NCBI GenBank assembly: GCA_964458575.1 | Contig: CAYWMD010000004.1 | Span: forward strand, 135,522 to 199,521 | Direction of reading: 5' to 3' | DNA from: CAYWMD01 sp964458575 | GTDB taxonomy: Bacteria; Verrucomicrobiota; Verrucomicrobiia; Limisphaerales; JADLHS01 | DNA length: 64,000 nt | In this document: piece by piece, positions 35,231-44,455 of the stretch | Position numbering within the stretch: the first letter of the stretch is position 1 | Layout: every line of letters begins with the position of its first letter | The notes under the pieces: generated by a model | Database searches by the model: none | What the model saw: only the letters and a program-made list of their open reading frames with translations | Told to the model about the DNA's origin: nothing | Made by a program: the position numbers and the translations under genes

Positions 35231-38200
35231 TTGAATCTGCTCGCTGTCCATAGCCTTGCCACGTTGCTGATACTGTGCGCGGCTTTCACTGCGCGCGCCG
35301 GCATGCCCTTTGACGCCGCACGGTTTGGCCTGCCGCTGCCCGAAGGCAACGGCGTGATGTGGGAAGACCCGCGCGAGATTCATCGTGTCGTCGTCCAATT
35401 TGCGAGCAACCCGCCGCCGAATGTGCGGCTCGAATACTGGGGCAGCCGCTGGCCGCAGAAGCATCTGCCCAAGGACAGTGAGCCGGGCGGCGGCAGCATC
35501 GGCTGGTTTGAGTTGGGTAATTGGTACACCTACGAATGGCGCGTCGCCGATGCCGAGACTCAGGCCGGCGGGAACAAGCTCAGTTTCACTTTTCGTCCAG
35601 TCAATGCGAAGGAATTTCCAACTCTCACCAACTATCCGGCTGATTTCCGGTTCACGCTCAAGCTGCGTGTAATGGCGGATTCACCGCTCCCGAAAATTGA
35701 AAAGCTGGCGGCGTTCACGGATTCAGTGGTGGAGGATCGCGCCGTGCGTTTGGTGTTCGACAAGCCGCCGAAAGGAAAGCTCGACGTGACGGCTTTTAAC
35801 GGCGTGATTGAGAAGGTCGAAGGAGTCGGAGTGTTGAAAAAAACGGCGGCGTCTGAAGGCAGCAAGGTTCTCCCTCACCCTGACCCTCTCCCGCTGGGAG
35901 AGGGAACAGCAGCCGGGCGTCAGAATTCCTCCTATGCGCGTCCGGCTAATTCAGACTCAGATCATTCCAAAAACCAGCCGCCGATTCTCCCTCTCCCAGC
36001 GGGAGAGGGCCGGGGTGAGGGAGAGTCGTCGAATAGGCCAGGGATGTCGGCAAAGCGAAAAACTTCGGATAAGCACTTCCGTGTCAGCTTCCGTGCGGTC
36101 GCGAACTCCGACCCGAACACTTTTGATCGCACGTTGGTCACGGTAAAAAACGGCGACAAGACTTTTACCTTCAAGTTTGACGACCTCGCGCAAGGGCCGC
36201 TTTACCTGCCGGAGTTCGGCGCGGTGGTTTTGCCGGACGGCGATGATCGTGATTACGCCGCCGTCGCCGCGGCGGTCAAGGCCCGCAGTGCGAAAACGCT
36301 TTACGACCGCGTTGGCGAGATGCCGGAGCAAACCTGGCGCGCAGCCTGGGAAGGGATGCCGCCCAAGAAATCCCACATCTACCTGCCGCTCGGACTCGAT
36401 GGCGGACGGCAACGATTTCGGCTCGATGCCGACGGGGCGGTGAGTTTCCGCATTCAAGACTTCAACATTCGAAAGCGTCCGGGGCGCGACAAGCCTCGTC
36501 TGCCGCTGGAGCCGTCACCCGTGCAATTCCGTTTTCAACCCAGCAACGCGCCGGTCTTTCGCACCATCGAAGAGGAAAGCCTGCCGATCTGCCACACAAC
36601 CTGGGAAACGAACGGCGTCCGCACCACTCAAACCGCGTTTGTCACCGAACTCGCCGGGGCAAAAGCCAACGGCCCCGTGCCGGCAGCGGATGGTTTCGCC
36701 GTGTTCATGGCGAAGTTTGTCCTGAGCAATATCGCCAACACCCCGCGAACCGCATCGCTTCCTCTCGCCTACACCGCAGATCGAAAACCTGAGTGGTTGC
36801 GCCCCGGCGAGCGCGGCACGCTCTGGCTTGGCGACAATTTGCGAGCCCAGGTTATCAGCAGAGTGGCGCCGACCGTAGAGAAGGACGCCTTTCGGTGGTC
36901 GTCGTCGCTCGCGCCCGGCGAGAGCATGAGCGTTGTCGTCAAAATTCCCTACCTTGTGCTGACGAATAAAACCGAACATGACGCGCTCACGAAACTGGAT
37001 TTCGCCACCGAGCACCGCGAAATCGCCGGCTATTGGCGACGACGGTTGAACGAAGGCGCGCGGATCGTCACGCCCGAACCGATGCTCAACGAATTCTACC
37101 GGGCGCATGCGGGGCATTTGCTCATCAACTGCGAGGGCGACCCGGAGAGCGCGGAACGGCGGTTCGCGCGGGTTGGATCGTTCATCTACGGCGCCTACGG
37201 CAACGAATCGTGCATGATGGTCGTGGATCTCGAACGTCGCGGCTACCACCAGGAAGCGCAGGAATGTCTCGACGCGTGGCTGCATTATCAGGGCAAGGTG
37301 GAGTTGCCGGGCGATTTCTCCACGAAGAAGGGCGTGCTCTACGGTGCGGGCGGTCTTGAGGCCGGCGGTTACAACCAGCATCACGGCTGGATTCTTTGGA
37401 TGCTCGCCGAGCATTACCGTTTCACGCGCGACGAGGCTTGGCTGCGGAAATCCGCTCCCGGAATTCTCGTGGGCGCGGACTGGATCATCAACGAAACCAA
37501 ACGCACCGCGAACCGCCACGAACTCGAACGCGGCCTCCTGCCTGCCGGCAGCCTCGAAGACATTGGCGATTGGTGGACGTGGCTTTCGACGAGTTGCTAC
37601 ACCTGGCGCGGTCTGGATTCCGCCGCGTGGGCGCTGGAGCAGATCGAACATCCCGACGCCAAACGCGTTCGCGCCGAAGCGACCGCTTACCACCAGGCGC
37701 TGGTTAAAAACTTCCGTAAAGCCAGCGAACGCTCGCCCGTGGTCCGCCTGCGCGACGGCACGGCCGTCCCGCATATTCCTTCGATGGTTCATCGGCGCGG
37801 ACGCTACTTTGGCTGGATTTGCGAGACGCTCGAAGGCTCGCTGCATTTGCTCATCGCCGGCGTGATTGACCCGCGTTCACCCGAAGCGGCGTGGATTTTG
37901 AAAGATTACGAGGACAACCGTTATCTCTCGAACCAATACGGCTACACGCTCGACGATTTCGAGAAGCACTGGTTCAGTCGCGGCGGGATGTCCATGCAAG
38001 CGTGTTTGCTGCTCGATGTTGAGCCGTATCTTTACCGCGACGACGTGAAACACGCCTTACGCGCGATGTTCAACGGCCAGGCGGTGAGTTATTTCCCCGA
38101 CGTGCGCCTGAACACCGAGCACGCGCTGCCGGAAATGGGCGATTGGAAGGGCGACCATTACAAGAGCAGCGACGAAGCCAACATCGCCGGCTGGCTGCGC

Positions 38201-38539
38201 TACCTGTTCGTGCGCGAGGAAGGCGACATGTTGCTCATCGGCCAAGCCGTGCTGCGAGACTGGTTGCGCCCCGGCCAAAAATGTGGCATCGAACGAACCT
38301 CCACCTGGTTCGGCCCGACCAGCGTGCTTTACAGCGGCGGCGAAAATGAAATCACCGCGACGCTCGACGGCCCAACGCGCAATCCGCCCAAGGAAATCCG
38401 CCTGCGCTTCCGTGAGCCGAACGGGCGCCAGTTGAAATCCGTGATGGTGAATGGCAGGAAGTGGAAGAAGTTCGACGGAGAATGGGTGAAGTTGCCGGGT
38501 GATGTCGGCAAGGCGACCATTCTGGCGCAGTTCCGGTAG
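35231..38539 (+). CDS. Secreted six-hairpin glycosidase-like protein with palindromic in-frame insertion
   Basis: 1102 aa starting at TTG 35231, with signal peptide (AVHSLATLLILCAAFTARAG). Residues of about 20-210 and 270-640 are beta-rich N-terminal domains. From about residue 640 a large helical barrel resembles six-hairpin glycosidases (RVGSFIYGAYGNESCMMVVD, GGYNQHHGWILWMLAEHYRF, EDIGDWWTWLSTSCYTWRGL, KGDHYKSSDEANIAGWLRYL), and a short beta tail follows. A glycoside hydrolase role on plant or algal polysaccharide is plausible but no catalytic acid could be assigned. Residues of about 214-266 are encoded by an inverted pair of REP-like sequences and look foreign (LPHPDPLPLGEG..., LPLPAGEGRGEGESS). 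It lies directly downstream of the beta-helix gene. Confidence 0.88.
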   Translation: MNLLAVHSLATLLILCAAFTARAGMPFDAARFGLPLPEGNGVMWEDPREIHRVVVQFASNPPPNVRLEYWGSRWPQKHLPKDSEPGGGSIGWFELGNWYTYEWRVADAETQAGGNKLSFTFRPVNAKEFPTLTNYPADFRFTLKLRVMADSPLPKIEKLAAFTDSVVEDRAVRLVFDKPPKGKLDVTAFNGVIEKVEGVGVLKKTAASEGSKVLPHPDPLPLGEGTAAGRQNSSYARPANSDSDHSKNQPPILPLPAGEGRGEGESSNRPGMSAKRKTSDKHFRVSFRAVANSDPNTFDRTLVTVKNGDKTFTFKFDDLAQGPLYLPEFGAVVLPDGDDRDYAAVAAAVKARSAKTLYDRVGEMPEQTWRAAWEGMPPKKSHIYLPLGLDGGRQRFRLDADGAVSFRIQDFNIRKRPGRDKPRLPLEPSPVQFRFQPSNAPVFRTIEEESLPICHTTWETNGVRTTQTAFVTELAGAKANGPVPAADGFAVFMAKFVLSNIANTPRTASLPLAYTADRKPEWLRPGERGTLWLGDNLRAQVISRVAPTVEKDAFRWSSSLAPGESMSVVVKIPYLVLTNKTEHDALTKLDFATEHREIAGYWRRRLNEGARIVTPEPMLNEFYRAHAGHLLINCEGDPESAERRFARVGSFIYGAYGNESCMMVVDLERRGYHQEAQECLDAWLHYQGKVELPGDFSTKKGVLYGAGGLEAGGYNQHHGWILWMLAEHYRFTRDEAWLRKSAPGILVGADWIINETKRTANRHELERGLLPAGSLEDIGDWWTWLSTSCYTWRGLDSAAWALEQIEHPDAKRVRAEATAYHQALVKNFRKASERSPVVRLRDGTAVPHIPSMVHRRGRYFGWICETLEGSLHLLIAGVIDPRSPEAAWILKDYEDNRYLSNQYGYTLDDFEKHWFSRGGMSMQACLLLDVEPYLYRDDVKHALRAMFNGQAVSYFPDVRLNTEHALPEMGDWKGDHYKSSDEANIAGWLRYLFVREEGDMLLIGQAVLRDWLRPGQKCGIERTSTWFGPTSVLYSGGENEITATLDGPTRNPPKEIRLRFREPNGRQLKSVMVNGRKWKKFDGEWVKLPGDVGKATILAQFR
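35870..36026. repeat. REP-like inverted pair inserted in a coding sequence
   Basis: Two inverted copies of a unit of about 35 bp (ctccctcaccctgaccctct...) occupy 35870-35904 and 35988-36026. Each contains a perfect 9-bp stem, ccctctccc/gggagaggg, with a 3-base loop (35884-35904 and 35989-36009). The intervening 84 bases complete a segment that stays in frame within the glycosidase-like gene. Confidence 0.85.
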
Positions 38540-38677
38540 GCTGGGTGTGCTCCAAGCTCCGCTATCGTCGGCGCACTCGCGCGAAGGGTGGAAGTGCGCC
38601 TCTTTTTGTCGCCCCGGCTTCATGAAGTTAAACTGTCTGTACTGGCCGAACCCATGTTTGCGGGATAGAATGGCCAC

Positions 38678-39295
38678 ATGAGCAAAAGACTCTTTGTGGT
38701 GAGTGCAGGTTGCCTCCTGGCGATTTCCTTGCGCGCCGATTCCGTCGTCATGCAAAACGGCGACCATTACAACGGCAAGGTCCTGTCCGTAACCACTAGC
38801 AATCTCGTTTTTCACAGCGACGTTCTCGGCGTCGTTACCCTGCCGCGCACGAAAGTTGCCCAGGTCGGCATCGGCGCGAATTCCGCATCTAATCAGGCTC
38901 CGGTGGTTTTGTCGTCGCCCGCGACCAACCAGACTGTGTTGGCCGGGAAAACCAAGGAGGCCGATGAGCTTTCCGCGATGCTGCGGCAACTCGGAGCGTA
39001 CACCAATCTCATCCAAACGGTGCAATCCCAGTTCCTCGCCGCCGCCGGGCCGGAGGCGAATGCGAAGTTCAGCCAGATGTTGAACGATCTTACGTCCGGC
39101 AAAATGAACATCGCGGATCTGCGCGCCCAGGCGAGAGACGCGGCGAATCAGTTGCGCCAACTGCAAAGTGAATCCGGCGAGGAGGGCGGTTTAACCGCCG
39201 ACCTTTATCTTTCCATCCTCGACCGCTTTCTCCTGGACAGCTCGCCGCCCAAAAGCGCGGTCACCAACGCCCCCGGCGGTTCGTTGCCACGGTAG
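38678..39295 (+). CDS. Small secreted protein of unknown function
   Basis: 205 aa with a signal peptide (MSKRLFVVSAGCLLAISLRA). The first 45 mature residues (SVVMQNGDHYNGKVLSVTTS, GVVTLPRTKVAQVGI) form the small beta module often seen at the start of DUF481-type envelope proteins. The rest is a helical stretch (MLRQLGAYTNLIQTVQSQFL, NIADLRAQARDAANQLRQLQ) and a short hydrophilic tail. No enzyme motif was found. It converges with the DUF255 gene, with only two bases between the stops. Confidence 0.82.
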   Translation: MSKRLFVVSAGCLLAISLRADSVVMQNGDHYNGKVLSVTTSNLVFHSDVLGVVTLPRTKVAQVGIGANSASNQAPVVLSSPATNQTVLAGKTKEADELSAMLRQLGAYTNLIQTVQSQFLAAAGPEANAKFSQMLNDLTSGKMNIADLRAQARDAANQLRQLQSESGEEGGLTADLYLSILDRFLLDSSPPKSAVTNAPGGSLPR

Positions 39296-39297
39296 GT

Positions 39298-41460
39298 TTA
39301 ACGCAAATTCGATTTCACCCTGGCCGGTTCGCTGGTGGGGGGCTGACACGCCTTGCCCGTGCAGTGGTAAACCACCGGACCGTTCTTTGATGGCAAGGTT
39401 CGGTCAAATTCCCCGACCGCCCCGGCGTTGCCGAGCACCACCTTGTTCGGTTGATAAACTGCGTGGGCGGCGTGAAGCAATTCGCGGCCATTCACGGCAT
39501 TCACGTTGCCCGCGATGACAACGCGGCGCGGTTCTTCGAGCCAGAGATCCAGCGCGTGCAGCATATAAGGCACGGCTTGTGGAATCTTTTCCAGCCGAGT
39601 TGCGAACAATCGCAATGTGGTTTCCGCGGTCTCCTTGAAATCTGCACGGTCGGTGATCGCGGCCAGTTTCAACAGCGCCAGCGTGGCAACGGAGTTACCG
39701 GACGGCTCGGCGCCGTCGTAATCGTCTTTCACGCGCAGGATGAGGTCTTTTGCCTCGGCGCCGCTTTGCCAGAAGCCGCCATTTTCCGCGTCGTAAAATT
39801 TCGCCATCATCGCCTCGGCCAGCGCGATGGCGAAATCCAGGTGTTTCGGTTCGAGCGTGGCTTCGTAGAGCTGAATCACACCATCAAGCAGGAAGGCGTA
39901 GCTTTCGAGCAATTGCACGTTGTCACGCTCGCCGTCGCGCCAGCGGTGATAAAGCATCTTTGATTTCGCATCCCAAAGCTTTGTTTGAATGAACGCCAGA
40001 TTCTTCTCCGCTGCCGCACGGTATGTCGCGTCATCCAGCACTGCGCATGCGCGGGCCATTGCGCCGAGCATCAAGCCGTTCCATGAGGCGAGGATTTTGT
40101 CGTCGCGGTGCGGGCGAATTCGTTTTGCTCGCACCGCTAACATTTTTTTTATGGCGCCGGCAAGCAATGGTTTGTCGCCATCCGCAACCTTTGCGTTTGC
40201 AATGCTCAAGACATTCTGCCCCGGCAAGGGACTTGGATGACTGTGATCGACGAAGTTACCTCGTTTAGTCGCGCCGAAGTAGCGTGTCGCAACATTGAAC
40301 TCATCCACGGTGAGCGATTTCGAAAGTTCATCCCACGTCCAACAGTAGAACTTTCCTTCATGTCCTTCGCTGTCGGCGTCCTCGGCGGAATAGAAGCCGC
40401 CTTCAGGGTGCGTCATATCGCGCAGGATGTAGGTGAGAATGTCACGGGCCACGGCAGCGTGGCGTTGGTCGCCGCTCACGAGATATGCGTCGAGGTAAAG
40501 CTGTGTGAGCTGCGCGTTGTCATAGAGCATTTTCTCGAAGTGCGGCACGAGCCATTCGGCATCCACGGAGTAACGCGCAAAGCCGCCACCCAGTTGGTCG
40601 TGAATGCCACCGGCGGCCATCGCGTCGCAGGTGTGCAGCACCATCTTCGTCGCCTCATCATCGTGGAAACCTCTCGCGTAGCGCAGCAGAAACGCGGGTT
40701 GGCTTGGCTGGGGAAATTTCGGCGCGCCGCCAAAGCCGCCATGCTGCGGGTCGTAGGCGTCCTTGAACAATCCAGCCGCACGTCGCAGGGTTTCGGCCGA
40801 GAGCAACACGTTGCTGGCGGAGGCACTCGACGTCGCGGCTTCAAGCCGCGCGTGAATTTCATCCGCCGAGGCCGTGACTTCGCCGTGGCGCTCGCGCCAG
40901 ACGTTGACGATCTGTTCGAGCACCGATCGAAAGCTCCCGCGCCCATAACGATTATCCGGCGGAAAATAGGTGCCGCCAAAAAACGGCTTCCGCTCGGGGG
41001 TGAGAAAGACGTTCAACGGCCAGCCGCCCGAACCGGTCGTGGATTGGACAAACGTCATGTAAATCTTGTCCACGTCGGGTCGCTCCTCGCGATCCACCTT
41101 GATGCTCACGAAATGTTCGCTGAGAAACTTCGCTGTTTCCTCGCTCTCAAATGACTCGCGCTCCATAACGTGACACCAATGGCAGGTCGAGTAGCCGATG
41201 CTCAGGAAGATGGGTTTGTTCTCGCGCCGCGCCTTCGCAAACGCCTCGTCGCCCCAGGGAAACCAATCCACCGGGTTGTGCGCGTGTTGCAGGAGGTAGG
41301 GAGATTTTTCGCGCACGAGGCGGTTGGTATGTGCTCGCGGCACAGGTTCGGTGGTCGTGGGCAAGGTCATGGTTGCTTGATTATGGTTCATTTTTCCATC
41401 GCACGCGGCCAACACGAGCGACAGCGACAGTGCAAGCAAACAATTGGCCGCGACTTTCAT
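39298..41460 (-). CDS. DUF255 thioredoxin-fold lipoprotein (YyaL / SPATA20-like)
   Basis: 720 aa. The N-terminus is a lipoprotein signal (NCLLALSLSLVLAAC). Residues of about 45-200 are the DUF255 thioredoxin-like domain with LVREKSPYLLQHAHNPVDWF, the redox motif in GYSTCHWCHVMERESF, VDREERPDVDKIYM and GGWPLNVFLTPERKPFFGGT. The remaining roughly 500 residues form an (alpha/alpha)6 barrel like N-acylglucosamine 2-epimerases (EKMLYDNAQLTQLYLDAYLV, EGKFYCWTWDELSKSL, ASWNGLMLGAMARA). The role of the family is poorly known. The lipobox indicates an envelope location, which is uncommon for this otherwise often cytoplasmic family. Confidence 0.93.
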   Translation of the reverse strand: MKVAANCLLALSLSLVLAACDGKMNHNQATMTLPTTTEPVPRAHTNRLVREKSPYLLQHAHNPVDWFPWGDEAFAKARRENKPIFLSIGYSTCHWCHVMERESFESEETAKFLSEHFVSIKVDREERPDVDKIYMTFVQSTTGSGGWPLNVFLTPERKPFFGGTYFPPDNRYGRGSFRSVLEQIVNVWRERHGEVTASADEIHARLEAATSSASASNVLLSAETLRRAAGLFKDAYDPQHGGFGGAPKFPQPSQPAFLLRYARGFHDDEATKMVLHTCDAMAAGGIHDQLGGGFARYSVDAEWLVPHFEKMLYDNAQLTQLYLDAYLVSGDQRHAAVARDILTYILRDMTHPEGGFYSAEDADSEGHEGKFYCWTWDELSKSLTVDEFNVATRYFGATKRGNFVDHSHPSPLPGQNVLSIANAKVADGDKPLLAGAIKKMLAVRAKRIRPHRDDKILASWNGLMLGAMARACAVLDDATYRAAAEKNLAFIQTKLWDAKSKMLYHRWRDGERDNVQLLESYAFLLDGVIQLYEATLEPKHLDFAIALAEAMMAKFYDAENGGFWQSGAEAKDLILRVKDDYDGAEPSGNSVATLALLKLAAITDRADFKETAETTLRLFATRLEKIPQAVPYMLHALDLWLEEPRRVVIAGNVNAVNGRELLHAAHAVYQPNKVVLGNAGAVGEFDRTLPSKNGPVVYHCTGKACQPPTSEPARVKSNLR

Positions 41461-41612
41461 CCGGGACGGCAGCAGTCTAACCCCAAAAGCCCGCAGGGCA
41501 AAGTGCGATCGCCCGCGCTCAACTCATGCGAACAAACGGATTTCGATCCCGGCTGCTTCACCGTTGCAGTGCCGGCCATGAACTGCCAAAGTGCCGTCCG
41601 AGAAAGTTCTGA

Positions 41613-42350
41613 ATGACGGCCACCGCCATTGACATCAGCGTCGTCCTGCCCTGCCACAACGAACTGGCGAACTTGCGCCCGCTCGCGCAGGCGATTCACG
41701 CCGCGGTCGAACCACTGGGGGTGGAATACGAAATCATCTTCACGGACGATTGCAGTGACGACGGCAGTTGGACGACGTTGCGGGAAATGGCCGCCGCGCA
41801 ACCGCGCCTGCGCGCCCAACGGCTGGCGCAACGCAGCGGTCAATCGGCAGCGATGTGGGCGGGCATTCGCGCCGCGCGCGGCCGGGTGATCGTGACCCTG
41901 GATGCCGATCTGCAAAACGATCCCGCCGATATTCCAAAATTGCTGGAGGCGCTGCAGCGGGCGGATTGCGTCTGCGGTTCACGTGTCGAGGCGCGGCGCC
42001 AGGGCGACAGCTGGGTGCGCGTGGCTTCGTCGCGCATCGCCAACTGCGTGCGGAACAAACTTTCAGAAGAAACCATCAGCGACGCGGGTTGTTGTTTTCG
42101 CGCCTTCAAGCGCGCGTGCGTGGCCGACGTAAAATTCTTCCGCGGCGCCCACCGATTCCTGCCCACGCTGGTCAAAATGGAGGGTTTCTCGGTCGTGGAG
42201 GTGCCGATCCGGCATCATCCGCGCGCGGGGGGCAAGACCCACTACGGCATCGGCAACCGCCTGTTCAAATCCTTCGCGGACCTGCTGGCGGTGCGCTGGA
42301 TGAAGAACCGCTGCTTCCGCTATGAAATTGCGGAGCGCACCGATTCGTGA
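41613..42350 (+). CDS. GT2 glycosyltransferase, dolichol/undecaprenyl-phosphate sugar synthase type
   Basis: 245 aa. GT-A fold: ISVVLPCHNELANLRPLAQA at the N-terminus, IIFTDDCSDDGSW, and the DxD metal site in VIVTLDADLQNDPADIPKLL, then RHHPRAGGKTHYGIGNRL. There are no membrane spans, as in DPM1/ArnC-like catalytic domains that load a sugar on polyprenyl phosphate. The stop overlaps the GTG of the next gene (GTGA). That gene encodes a GT39/ArnT-like integral membrane transferase, so the pair probably makes a lipid-linked sugar and then transfers it. Confidence 0.92.
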   Translation: MTATAIDISVVLPCHNELANLRPLAQAIHAAVEPLGVEYEIIFTDDCSDDGSWTTLREMAAAQPRLRAQRLAQRSGQSAAMWAGIRAARGRVIVTLDADLQNDPADIPKLLEALQRADCVCGSRVEARRQGDSWVRVASSRIANCVRNKLSEETISDAGCCFRAFKRACVADVKFFRGAHRFLPTLVKMEGFSVVEVPIRHHPRAGGKTHYGIGNRLFKSFADLLAVRWMKNRCFRYEIAERTDS

Positions 42351-43873
42351 AGGAACGGCCAACAGAACGCATCCCCGCTCCTGCCGGCCAGACGCAACCC
42401 TTGACCGCCGCCACGCGACGCACGATCTGGCTGACGATGGGCGCATTCCTCGTTTACTGCTTGCTGCAACTGTTTTTCCGCGTGGCGACATCGGACAGCG
42501 CCGAGATGGACGAGTCCGAACAGTTGATCCTGACGCAGCATTTCCAATGGGGCTACGTCAACCAGCCGCCGCTGTACACCTGGCTGCAAATGGCTGTGTT
42601 CTGGGTGTTCGGCACGAATGTTTTCTCGCTGGCATTGCTCAAAAGTGCGTTGATCTTTGTCACGCTCGGGTTCTCGTATCTCACCGTTTTGGAAGTCACC
42701 GCGCAGGAAAAGGTGGCGCTGGCGACGACGGCTGCCTTGTTTTTACTTCCCCATTTTGCCTGGGAAGCGCGCCGGGACCTGTCGCACACCGTGCTGGCCA
42801 TGGCAATGGTTGCCGCCGCGCTGTATTTTCTGATGCGGATGTTGAAGTTCGGCCGCGCCCGGGATTACGCCGGCTTCGGCTTGAGCGCGGGGCTGGGGTT
42901 GCTCGGCAAGTATAATTATCCGGTGTTTCTCGCCGCTTTTCTCCTCGCCGGCCTGGCGTCAAAACATTTCCGCGCCGTCCTGTTCAACCGCAGAATGTTC
43001 CTGAGCCTGGCGTTGTTCGTCGGGGCCACCTTCATGCATCTGACCTGGGCGCTGACCCACACGGCGGTTTTGGAAGCTGGCGCCGTCAAACTCCGCGTGC
43101 CGAATTCGTCCGGCGTGGTGGGTACATGGACCGTCGGGCTGGAAAGTCTCCTGGTGGCCTCCCTCTCGGTTACGGTCATCCTGGCCCTGGTTTATTTCGT
43201 GGTTTTTCTCCGCGCACCGGCGGATGCCGCCGCCAAGGAGAACATCGCGGAGCCGCGCGCGCTTCTGCGGCGAACCCTGATGTTTGGCCTGGTTCTCTGC
43301 GTGGCCATGGTTTTTGTTCTCCAGATGCGCTTCAAGGCACGCTGGGTTCTGCCCCTGCTGATGGTAACGCCCGCTTACCTGACGTTGTTATTTCTACGCC
43401 GCATGGATGCCGTCCGGACAAGACGCCTGTTGTGGGTGGCCGGGTCAGCCGCGATCGCCGTCTTGATCGCGCTGCCCGCCGCGCCGCCCTTGGCGCCGCT
43501 TACGGGCAAATACACACGGCTGAATGCGCCGTATTCCACGCTGGCAGCGGAATTGAAGAATCTCGGGCTGAAGCCGGACGTTATTGTAGCCGAAAACCGC
43601 ATCGTGGGCGGTAATTTACGAATGTTCTTCAAGTCCGCCTCCGTGGTGTCTCCGGAATTGCCGACCCCGCCCGCGTCCGACACGGGCGCCTGGCTGGCGG
43701 TCTGGGACGCGACCAAACAAACCCCGATGCCGGAATCCTTGGCTGAATTCGTCGCCCGGCTCCGAAATGTCCGCGCCGCGGAAGTCCCCCCGCAATTTGT
43801 GGAGGCGCGGCTCAAATATTCGCGGGACCGATTCATGAAGCTCGGATTTGTGACCCTGCCCGCAAGCCGTTGA
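42347..43873 (+). CDS. GT39/ArnT-like integral membrane glycosyltransferase
   Basis: 508 aa from a GTG overlapping the preceding stop. About ten membrane spans are visible (for example TIWLTMGAFLVYCLLQLFF, LLKSALIFVTLGFSYLTVLE, LFVGATFMHLTWAL, LTVILALVYFVVFL-like segment near residue 275). The first periplasmic loop carries the acidic DE motif of the PMT/ArnT superfamily within SAEMDESEQLILTQHF, followed by NQPPLYTW. The C-terminal roughly 120 residues are soluble and periplasmic. It likely transfers a sugar from a polyprenyl phosphate made by the GT2 neighbour onto lipid A, protein or another envelope acceptor. Confidence 0.9.
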   Translation: MKERPTERIPAPAGQTQPLTAATRRTIWLTMGAFLVYCLLQLFFRVATSDSAEMDESEQLILTQHFQWGYVNQPPLYTWLQMAVFWVFGTNVFSLALLKSALIFVTLGFSYLTVLEVTAQEKVALATTAALFLLPHFAWEARRDLSHTVLAMAMVAAALYFLMRMLKFGRARDYAGFGLSAGLGLLGKYNYPVFLAAFLLAGLASKHFRAVLFNRRMFLSLALFVGATFMHLTWALTHTAVLEAGAVKLRVPNSSGVVGTWTVGLESLLVASLSVTVILALVYFVVFLRAPADAAAKENIAEPRALLRRTLMFGLVLCVAMVFVLQMRFKARWVLPLLMVTPAYLTLLFLRRMDAVRTRRLLWVAGSAAIAVLIALPAAPPLAPLTGKYTRLNAPYSTLAAELKNLGLKPDVIVAENRIVGGNLRMFFKSASVVSPELPTPPASDTGAWLAVWDATKQTPMPESLAEFVARLRNVRAAEVPPQFVEARLKYSRDRFMKLGFVTLPASR

Positions 43874-44037
43874 GACCGGAATCGCGTCGAGAGCCGGGCG
43901 AATGCCGGGCCGGTCGCCGGTAATTTTTCGGACCAAAATTTCTGTTGCGCGAAATACGTTTATGGTCTTCCTTTTCGCACGCGCTGAGGCGCGGCCAAAA
44001 TCGCATCAATGTTTTAACGCAAATTTGTACTGTCGTA

Positions 44038-44391
44038 ATGCACCGGTCACACACTCCCAATCATCCTCACGCGCACCCACACCCTCGCGCTCATTTTGCT
44101 GTCTCTCAAAACCGGTATTCCGCCAAGAATATGGCCAAACCGGTGAACTTCATCTGCCGCGCGCCGGACGCGAAGGAAGTTTTCATCACCGGCGACTTCA
44201 ACGATTGGCATCCGACGTCGCACCCGATGCACCGCCAGCCGGACGGCGCGTGGCAAATCCACCTGCCGCTCAGCCACGGGCATCATCACTACCGCTTCCT
44301 TGTGGACGGCAAAGCCGAACTGGATCCACGGGCCTCCGGCGTGGCCCGCGATCTGGAGGGGAACAAGGCTTCATTAATCGCGGTGAGCTGA
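44038..44391 (+). CDS. Stand-alone CBM48 / isoamylase-early-set domain protein with His-rich N-terminus
   Basis: 117 aa from the ATG at 44038. Residues of about 1-18 are His/Pro-rich (HRSHTPNHPHAHPHPRAH). From about residue 33 a single glycogen-binding, AMPK-beta-like domain follows: KPVNFICRAPDAKEVFITGD, FNDWHPTSHPMHRQPDGAWQ, HHYRFLVDGKAELDP. Domains of this kind bind alpha-glucans and usually sit in branching or debranching enzymes; here it stands alone. A shorter form starting at the internal ATG (MAKPVNF) is possible. Solitary members may act as glycogen-bound scaffolds. Confidence 0.83.
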   Translation: MHRSHTPNHPHAHPHPRAHFAVSQNRYSAKNMAKPVNFICRAPDAKEVFITGDFNDWHPTSHPMHRQPDGAWQIHLPLSHGHHHYRFLVDGKAELDPRASGVARDLEGNKASLIAVS

Positions 44392-44455
44392 CGGAATTCC
44401 CGGCTCTCCTGCCCTCGTCCGCATCATTCGGACGCTGGAGCTTTGGCGTTTGCGC

